Positions 59,073 through 64,000 of a stretch of 64,000 nucleotides of DNA are shown here, in pieces (position 1 is the first letter of the stretch; each line of letters starts with the position of its first letter). Origin of the DNA: Pyrinomonadaceae bacterium (GTDB taxonomy: Bacteria; Acidobacteriota; Blastocatellia; Pyrinomonadales; Pyrinomonadaceae); assembly GCA_019694355.1 (NCBI GenBank), contig JAIBCB010000003.1, forward strand, positions 674,669 through 738,668. Reading direction: 5' to 3'. Made by a program: the position numbers and the translations under genes. The notes beneath the pieces were generated by a model, which was not told the DNA's origin, did no database searches, and saw nothing but the letters and a program-made list of their open reading frames with translations.

Positions 59073-59462
59073 TTACGGCGTGGTATCAGGATGGAATATG
59101 CTGCCTCGGAGGCGGCTTGCCGCCGACAAGATCCTGTCGCTCCTAACGGAGCTCCATTGATCTATTTTGCGACGGGTTCCCAGGGTGGCGACCGAAACGG
59201 CCTTATCCTGGGCTACATTCATACGTCCCCTACGGGGACTTAAGGTCGGCGGAGTTTCGCCATCATCCCCACGCTCATTCGTCGTTACACGCCGCGAACC
59301 CAAATGATCGGTTGTCAAATAGCTGACTCGCGGCTCCGCAGCGACCTCGCCCGAATACTCCGCGATCAATACTCCAGATGCATCATACACGAAGATCGTG
59401 GCCTCGTCGGCAGAAACTTTCTTCACGCGCCGCCCGTCGCCATCGTATCTTGGTGAACTCAT
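59073..59462 (-). pseudogene. Broken RHS tip
   Basis: ATG 59462 overlaps the TGA of the upstream lipoprotein gene. The frame reads MSSPRYDGDGRRVKKVSADE and IAEYSGEVAAEPRVSYLTTD, then breaks after TTNERG into repeat-derived sequence (DDGETPPTLSPRRG). The core end (SRARFY ... DPLGL) and any toxin domain are lost. It is the oldest-looking member of the array. Confidence 0.75.
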
Positions 59463-60040
59463 TTCAATTTAGCACCACACGTATGCTCAACCTCCGCTGG
59501 TTGAGTGGAGATTACCGGGAGTCGCTCATCATCAAAGAGATCTTTGAAGATCATTCCGCAGCCGGTCTTCTGCTTCCCCTCGGTCATAAGCATCCGAACC
59601 TCTTCATACGCCCGCGATTCCGCCTCGGCCTTTACTTGCAGTTCAAAATCCGAGTCCGTAACCTCGCCCAAGAATTTTGGATCGTTTTTGGGGTGAAGCA
59701 AATCAAAATAGTTGCTTAGATAATTCGCCTTTGTAACTCTTACCCGAATCGTGTTTTCGTACCAGATAAATCCGACTTCAAAATGCACTTGTTTTATACC
59801 GCGCGCCTTCATTTCATCCATCCAGAAGTAGTGCGGTCCGTGCCCCCGCATCCCGCCTTCGAGGACAACGCGCATCGGATTTACAGTATCGAGGGACTTG
59901 ATGACGTCAGCATAGAATGGATCGTGCTTTTGTACCGGTTGCCGTTGGCCTACGGGAGGTGTATTTGCACTCTGCGAAAACACGCAAGCTGCCAACGAGA
60001 TCGTTACAATGAGCGATAGCCATAGCTTCGTTAATACCAT
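59459..60040 (-). CDS. Lipoprotein, candidate immunity protein of the HExxH tip
   Basis: From ATG 60040 (GGGAGGA 5 nt upstream) the product has 193 residues. The signal peptide ends in ISLAACVFSQ, with a possible lipobox (LAAC). The mature part is alpha/beta with several Tyr/Glu-rich helices (QVKAEAESRAYEEVRMLM) and two Cys. No family is recognised. It starts 22 nt after the toxin-like RHS tip stop, the standard immunity-gene position. Confidence 0.55.
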   Translation of the reverse strand: MVLTKLWLSLIVTISLAACVFSQSANTPPVGQRQPVQKHDPFYADVIKSLDTVNPMRVVLEGGMRGHGPHYFWMDEMKARGIKQVHFEVGFIWYENTIRVRVTKANYLSNYFDLLHPKNDPKFLGEVTDSDFELQVKAEAESRAYEEVRMLMTEGKQKTGCGMIFKDLFDDERLPVISTQPAEVEHTCGAKLK

Positions 60041-60062
60041 AAATCCTCCCGCCTGCCATTCG

Positions 60063-61145
60063 TTAATCGTTGATTGTGATAGCATCTGGTAATAGTGCCC
60101 TAATAGTTTTCTTTTGAGATCCTTTGAAAAACCATTTTCCGCGAGATTCTCCGGAGCCAAACCAGTCAAAGCCGTAAAATGTTGCACTCATTATGCCTTT
60201 GGACGTGTGGCCGGACATGTTTAGCAAATAGTGGGCAACTTCGTGAGAAGCGGCTCGCCCTAGGGCAATGCCCAGATTTTTATCTACATCCTTATTAAAG
60301 TCTCCAGCAGGTAAAGTGCTCTCCTTACCGGGAGTCTGAGCTAATCGCATTACATCATTCACAAAAACATAGCCAAAGTTTGTCGGTAGGCCTTTGCTGT
60401 CTGGCAAAGTAACACCAAATGCATCTTTGCTTTTTGTGTAGCCCGTATTGTTGGGAGCAACCACGAGATCATAATCGGCGGCTTCGGTAGTGAAGTCAAC
60501 GATCACATTTATGTCTTTGTATATCGACGCGATCTCCTTTTGCATCGCGGCCCGAGTCTTTTCGTTAAGTAGATTCTTGTTGTCCTGAATCCTAAGTCGC
60601 AAAAGTTTTGAGTTGTCGAAATGGAGCAATGGAAAAGTTGCAAACAGAGCTGCCAATCCGAAACGGCTGACAAAATCATCAACCATGTTCTCCTGCGGGC
60701 CGTTTAGTTGGCCGCTGTAGTAGTCGCTTGTCCAACCGCCTGAGCTTCCGTCTGAATTGGGACAATCGCCGCCGCAGGCGCCGGTCGTGTATTGGGATAA
60801 TAGGCCTAACGGGTCTGTAAACTTATACGGAGAATTCAAACCGTAGCTGTACCTATTGAATGTCTGAGGATTTCGGATCGTTGCGCTCGCTGTGAGCGGA
60901 TCGACGCTCGTGAAACGCCCGTGCGTAGGGTTGTAGTGCCGTGCCTGTGCAAACTCCAAACCGCTCTCCTCGTCCTTCTCGTAACCCGTATAGTCCTTAC
61001 GGACTTCGGTCGGCTGATAACCCAATCCCTGCGTCCTCTGGGCAGTAAAACTCTCCTCACCAAAAGCGGTAAAGTCGCGGCGCGAGCTAACGGAACCGCG
61101 TTCATCCGTAACGACACGCGGGCTGCCCAAATGATCGGTTGTCAA
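60063..61145 (-). CDS. RHS tip with zinc-metallopeptidase-like C-terminal domain
   Basis: From ATG 61145 the product has 360 residues; homology starts at LEPRVSYL, about 20 nt further upstream. The core end runs through EFAQARHYNPTHGRFTSVDP and SPYKFTDPLGLLSQYTTGAC. The C-terminal 215 residues are unique and contain AASHEVAHYLLNMSGHTSKG-IM, an HExxH motif with a third His eight residues on and a possible Met-turn. It is probably a proteolytic toxin domain. As an orphan tip it needs splicing to a full core for delivery. Confidence 0.7.
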   Translation of the reverse strand: MTTDHLGSPRVVTDERGSVSSRRDFTAFGEESFTAQRTQGLGYQPTEVRKDYTGYEKDEESGLEFAQARHYNPTHGRFTSVDPLTASATIRNPQTFNRYSYGLNSPYKFTDPLGLLSQYTTGACGGDCPNSDGSSGGWTSDYYSGQLNGPQENMVDDFVSRFGLAALFATFPLLHFDNSKLLRLRIQDNKNLLNEKTRAAMQKEIASIYKDINVIVDFTTEAADYDLVVAPNNTGYTKSKDAFGVTLPDSKGLPTNFGYVFVNDVMRLAQTPGKESTLPAGDFNKDVDKNLGIALGRAASHEVAHYLLNMSGHTSKGIMSATFYGFDWFGSGESRGKWFFKGSQKKTIRALLPDAITIND

Positions 61146-61178
61146 ATAGCTAACTCGCGGCTCGAGGCTGAATCAAAC

Positions 61179-62009
61179 TTACATGCGGAGTGAAAGAAAT
61201 TCATGGTCTTGGTCGTATCGTCGAGATCTCTCGATCCGCAAAGCCCAGCCGCCGCGTTTTATCCTTGTTATCCTATTGAGAAGCTCTCTAAACGTAACAT
61301 TCTTCAGCATAATTGCGTCATTCACTCCGCGATCACCCGCGCATACGTTATGGTCTCCCCGACTTTCGCATTCAAGGGCGGTGCTGCCGTTGTCAGTTCC
61401 GATCTCGTACTCATCAAGGAATATTTGAAACATAGGGAGGTAAAACACTATTTTTGGCTGGATGGAATCAATAGGTTGTCCTTTCCCGTACAAGAATTCA
61501 TCCACTTTCCTGTCAAGCAGGTCCGCTAGCCGCGGGTCTCTGCCCTCCTTGGGAAAGATGTTGACGACACCGTCGTTGATCGTCCACTGATAATTCCTCA
61601 TCTGCGAAACCAGCGAGTCCATAACGTCTTCAAGTCTTGCGTTCTCGAGATCAATGGTCAGAAGGTATTCAGCCGGCACCTCACGGCTAAAGGAAGGTAT
61701 CTCTACATCGCCCATATACTTCGGGTTTATCGGCAGCTTGGTTTCAATATCGTAAACGTTTGGCACGAGGTCATTGTCGAGCGTCGATTGCTCAAAACCT
61801 ATCGGGACATCGTATTTGAACATTAGCCGTGCGGCGATCACGTTGAAAGTTTTTGCCTTCATGTGGATCGACACTCGTTTGTCGCGCAGCGACTGGGCCT
61901 CAACGGTCTGGCCTGAGACCCACCCGACGCATATCAACACAGCAACCGCAGCCAGCCCGAACGATCCATATCGTTCATGTCGTTTTCGTCTTCGAGTACA
62001 CTTTTTCAT
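61179..62009 (-). CDS. Secreted/anchored protein following an RHS tip, unknown function
   Basis: From ATG 62009 the product has 276 residues (an ATG 21 nt upstream is possible). A basic start and a hydrophobic helix (FGLAAVAVLICVGWVSG) form a signal peptide. A domain with KTFNVIAARLMFKYDVPIG and EYLLTIDLENARLEDVMDSL resembles the secretin/TonB short N-terminal (STN) fold. The rest is unrecognised. By position it may be the immunity partner of the 62031-63188 tip. The STN likeness could instead mean a structural role. Confidence 0.5.
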   Translation of the reverse strand: MKKCTRRRKRHERYGSFGLAAVAVLICVGWVSGQTVEAQSLRDKRVSIHMKAKTFNVIAARLMFKYDVPIGFEQSTLDNDLVPNVYDIETKLPINPKYMGDVEIPSFSREVPAEYLLTIDLENARLEDVMDSLVSQMRNYQWTINDGVVNIFPKEGRDPRLADLLDRKVDEFLYGKGQPIDSIQPKIVFYLPMFQIFLDEYEIGTDNGSTALECESRGDHNVCAGDRGVNDAIMLKNVTFRELLNRITRIKRGGWALRIERSRRYDQDHEFLSLRM

Positions 62010-62030
62010 CCGTACGTCCCTTCCCCACAT

Positions 62031-63188
62031 CTAATTGCCAGATCGTTCCCAAACCAATGGTGTCAGTTTATATGGAGCCGCCTTCGGAAGCATAACCCCT
62101 TCTTTAACGGTGATTGTAAAGCCCTGGTTGGCAATCCATCCGTCCTTTGCATAAATAGTAATAGAACCCTTAATAGTTAGGTCGGGTCGGCTCGTTTCCA
62201 ATTTAGGAATCTTCAGGTTGCCGTCAGCCGCCAGTCCGTCCGGGCCGTAGTTGTCATGATCGACCAGATAGGTCGCTACCAGTTGATCCGTCGGTCTTCT
62301 GTCTGCCATTTGTTGCCCGTCCAGCTTAGTACCGTCCGCGGTAGGCGTAGAATCATATTCTACCTTGAAGGAATAGTCCGTAAATGTCTCTCCGGTCGCA
62401 ACATCTTCCAGCCGAAATATAAAATTGAAGCCAAAGTAACGCCGCCAAAATGGTGGTGCAGAAATCTTTTGAATGGCAGGTGGAAGGTCGTAATATACTG
62501 TGTTCTCTTGCTTGTCGAACGACCAAATCTCGCCCGCCTGAAAAATGACCCCAACTTGTGGTGGTGGGGGATCAACTGGTGGCGGAACAACTTTGCCATT
62601 TACAACTTTTGATCCGTCAGGCTGATCCAACTCATAGCCGCCTACTTCTCCGTACCAGTCAAAAGCCCAATCGAAGCTTGAATCGCGCCCGGTCATTCCA
62701 CTCGACGGTCCTGAATTGGGACACCTTCCTCCGCAGGCGCCGGTGGTGTATTGGGAGAGGAGGCCGAGCGGGTCGGTGAACTTATAGGGCGAGTTTAATC
62801 CGTAACTATACCTGTTGAACGTTTGCGGATTTCTTATCGTTGCAGACGCAACCAACGGATCGACCGAAGTGAATCTGCCGTGAGAAGAGTTGTAGTACCG
62901 TGCCTGTGCGAACTCCAAACCGCTCTCCTCGTCCTTCTCGTAGCCCGTATAGTCCTTCCGCGTCGCCCCGGCGGCCTCGTAGCCGTTCCCCGAACCGCCG
63001 CCCAGACGCTGCACCGAGATCGCCTCTTCGCCAAACGCCATAAAATCCCTGCGGTTCACCACCACCCCACGCTCATTCGTCGTCACACGCGGGCTGCCCA
63101 AATGATCGGTTGTCAAATAGCTAACTCGCGGCTCCGCAGCGACCTCGCCCGAATATTCCGCGATCAATACTCCAGATGCATCATACAC
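62031..63188 (-). CDS. RHS tip with unrecognised C-terminal domain
   Basis: The product is 385 residues from ATG 63188 (MYDASGVLIAEYSGEVAAEP). RHS-like sequence extends upstream to about 63228, directly after the stop of the previous gene and in its frame. The core end is EFAQARYYNSSHGRFTSVDP and DPLGLLSQYTTGACGGRC. The 240-residue C-terminal domain has a Pro-rich linker (PPPVDPPPPQ) and a beta-rich region (WSFDKQENTVYYDLPPAIQ). No toxin motif is recognised. The last 20 residues form no obvious active site. Confidence 0.65.
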   Translation of the reverse strand: MYDASGVLIAEYSGEVAAEPRVSYLTTDHLGSPRVTTNERGVVVNRRDFMAFGEEAISVQRLGGGSGNGYEAAGATRKDYTGYEKDEESGLEFAQARYYNSSHGRFTSVDPLVASATIRNPQTFNRYSYGLNSPYKFTDPLGLLSQYTTGACGGRCPNSGPSSGMTGRDSSFDWAFDWYGEVGGYELDQPDGSKVVNGKVVPPPVDPPPPQVGVIFQAGEIWSFDKQENTVYYDLPPAIQKISAPPFWRRYFGFNFIFRLEDVATGETFTDYSFKVEYDSTPTADGTKLDGQQMADRRPTDQLVATYLVDHDNYGPDGLAADGNLKIPKLETSRPDLTIKGSITIYAKDGWIANQGFTITVKEGVMLPKAAPYKLTPLVWERSGN

Positions 63189-63230
63189 GATGATCGTGGC
63201 CTCGTCGGCCGAAACCTGTCGAAAAGTTCC

Positions 63231-63767
63231 TTACCGGTCTACCCAGCTTGGCACGGATTTTAGTTTGAAGGCACCATACCTTTCTTCAAAACGACCGTCC
63301 CCATCGTTGTCAACAAACATTACGTTATAAACGGCTGCAGCGGGAATCTCGATGCCATCTTTCACGGCCAGAGGAACAAATAGAACTTCGTACGCAAATC
63401 GTTTTGCATTCCGCTCGTAAGCAAAGACCGATTTGACTGAACAGAACTGAGTATTGATCGTAAGGGTGAGGGACGACTTTTCTTCCAACGTACTTTTGCC
63501 TAAAGTAAAACCCTCGAGTTGTAGCCTTTGTTCCTTATCGACCAGCATCTCTATTCGTTGGGCCGGGCGATTATCGATTCTTACGTTCCACGTTTTGGCA
63601 TTACTTGCCCTTTCTGCTTTAGGAATTTCCCAGCCCGCAACCTTTATCACGCTGTCGATATGGTCCGGGTCGGTTGCTGCATTCGCACCGCTATAGGTGC
63701 TTAGTGGAATCTGGGGTGTCACCCAAATCAATATGAAGGCGACGGATAAAACTCTTATATTTCGCAT
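63231..63767 (-). CDS. Secreted protein within the RHS tip array, unknown function
   Basis: In this 178-residue product a signal peptide (VLSVAFILIWVTPQIPLS) precedes a beta-rich domain that includes MFVDNDGDGRFEERYG, a Ca-loop-like DNDGDGRFE. Its stop (TAA) is followed within a few nt by the start of an RHS tip. By position it is a candidate immunity protein for a lost or off-window toxin. No family is recognised. Confidence 0.5.
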   Translation of the reverse strand: MRNIRVLSVAFILIWVTPQIPLSTYSGANAATDPDHIDSVIKVAGWEIPKAERASNAKTWNVRIDNRPAQRIEMLVDKEQRLQLEGFTLGKSTLEEKSSLTLTINTQFCSVKSVFAYERNAKRFAYEVLFVPLAVKDGIEIPAAAVYNVMFVDNDGDGRFEERYGAFKLKSVPSWVDR

Positions 63768-63815
63768 ATTTTCTTCAACGCTCCTACTAAGGAACCCTTA
63801 CAATCTTGTCGCCAT

Positions 63816-63884
63816 TTAGTAATCATTCGTCGTTACCCGTGGGCTTCCCAAATGATCGGTTGTCAAATAGCTAACTCGCGGCTC
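63816..63884 (-). pseudogene. 23-codon RHS tip scrap
   Basis: The frame EPRVSYLTTDHLGSPRVTTN then DY and stop is the same segment present in the other tips, cut at both sides. It overlaps the end of the partial gene at 63883-64000 in another frame. Confidence 0.8.
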
Positions 63885-64000
63885 AGTGATCCTTTAGGAT
63901 CGCGAAGTGGCGCTTTCCGCTCACAACTGAACCGACCACGGTTCTCTTTGTGGGGCCTTGATGCGTCGGAAGAACAACGGTATCGTTGATAAACTCGGCA
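63883..64000 (-). CDS. C-terminal end of an unidentified protein (partial)
   Basis: A frame open from the window edge gives 38 residues ending GSVVSGKRHFAILKDH and TGA (63883-63885). Its codon pattern looks real. By analogy with the other units it would be an immunity or tip gene preceding an RHS scrap. Too short to classify. Confidence 0.45.
   Translation of the reverse strand, partial: AEFINDTVVLPTHQGPTKRTVVGSVVSGKRHFAILKDH

Larger units (their letters stand above)
58912..63884 (-). other. Array of displaced RHS core tips with different C-terminal domains
   Basis: Read right to left, units of RHS tip plus variable domain plus downstream gene repeat. They are a tip remnant (63816-63884) with the 178-residue secreted protein; a tip (62031-63228) with the 276-residue protein; a tip with HExxH domain (60063-61166) with a lipoprotein; and a broken tip (about 59200-59462). 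Each tip shares EPRVSYLTTDHLGSPRV, and the two intact ones share DPLGLLSQYTTGACGG. No full RHS core is in the window. Confidence 0.75.

Noticed and set aside
35531..63228. RHS tips reading in frame with the preceding gene's stop as a fusion or readthrough signal
   Set aside because: It holds at three of five junctions (35530, 61179, 63231) but not at 59459 or 63883; this is close to chance.

Overview
The window looks like chromosomal DNA of an Acidobacteriota bacterium, most likely class Blastocatellia (Pyrinomonadaceae-like). This is inferred from gene style, not from a marker gene: a winged-helix/TPR regulator, VWFA-related, SIMPL and BNR secreted proteins, a large ASH-domain adhesin, RHS fragments, moderately high GC and many palindromic intergenic repeats. 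No rRNA, tRNA, CRISPR array or integrase was found.

Layout. 1-7.4 kb: the end of an aspartic protease coupled to a PIN nuclease, a glycine-zipper envelope protein, a small membrane protein, an HtrA-type protease, a zinc-ribbon protein, a two-gene type II restriction-modification unit (HNH nuclease plus beta-class methyltransferase), an IMPase-family phosphatase and an Mre11/SbcD-type nuclease. 7.4-9 kb: a gene-free block of dispersed palindromic repeats. 9-25.3 kb: two secreted nucleases, then housekeeping genes (acpS, pgeF, rlmN, an epimerase, RDD protein, a sigma/anti-sigma pair, a hydrolase, fumC) and a winged-helix/TPR regulator divergent from a large adhesin. 25.5-32.6 kb: the adhesin followed by a run of secreted or lipoprotein genes of unknown function.

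32.6-35.5 kb: a persulfide-handling operon divergent from an ArsR-type repressor, with a 20-bp palindromic operator between them. It holds rhodanese-DUF2892, MBL-fold persulfide dioxygenase-rhodanese, and a lipoprotein rhodanese. The last gene is a tiny membrane protein whose frame continues through a TGA followed by a SECIS-like hairpin with a GGUC tip, so it is a candidate selenoprotein.

35.5-38.4 kb: an RHS fragment with a phospholipase A2-like tip, a lipoprotein immunity candidate and a displaced orphan RHS tip. This block lies exactly at the arsR stop codon between two copies of the arsR 3' end. 41.7-44.6 kb: lpdA is followed by a PIN/RHH toxin-antitoxin pair, a second 87-bp copy of the lpdA 3' end (mostly synonymous differences), a molybdopterin-domain protein and a third, 24-bp copy. 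Both loci look like cassettes that entered at gene 3' ends.

45-58.5 kb: serA, a BNR protein, nhaA, an S9 peptidase, a two-lipoyl-domain E2 acyltransferase, an OmpA-family protein, a VWFA protein and a SIMPL protein. 58.9-64 kb: an array, all on the minus strand, of RHS core-end tips joined to different C-terminal domains (one with an HExxH motif), each followed by a secreted or lipoprotein gene. This looks like a library of displaced RHS toxin tips; any full-length RHS parent would lie beyond the right edge.
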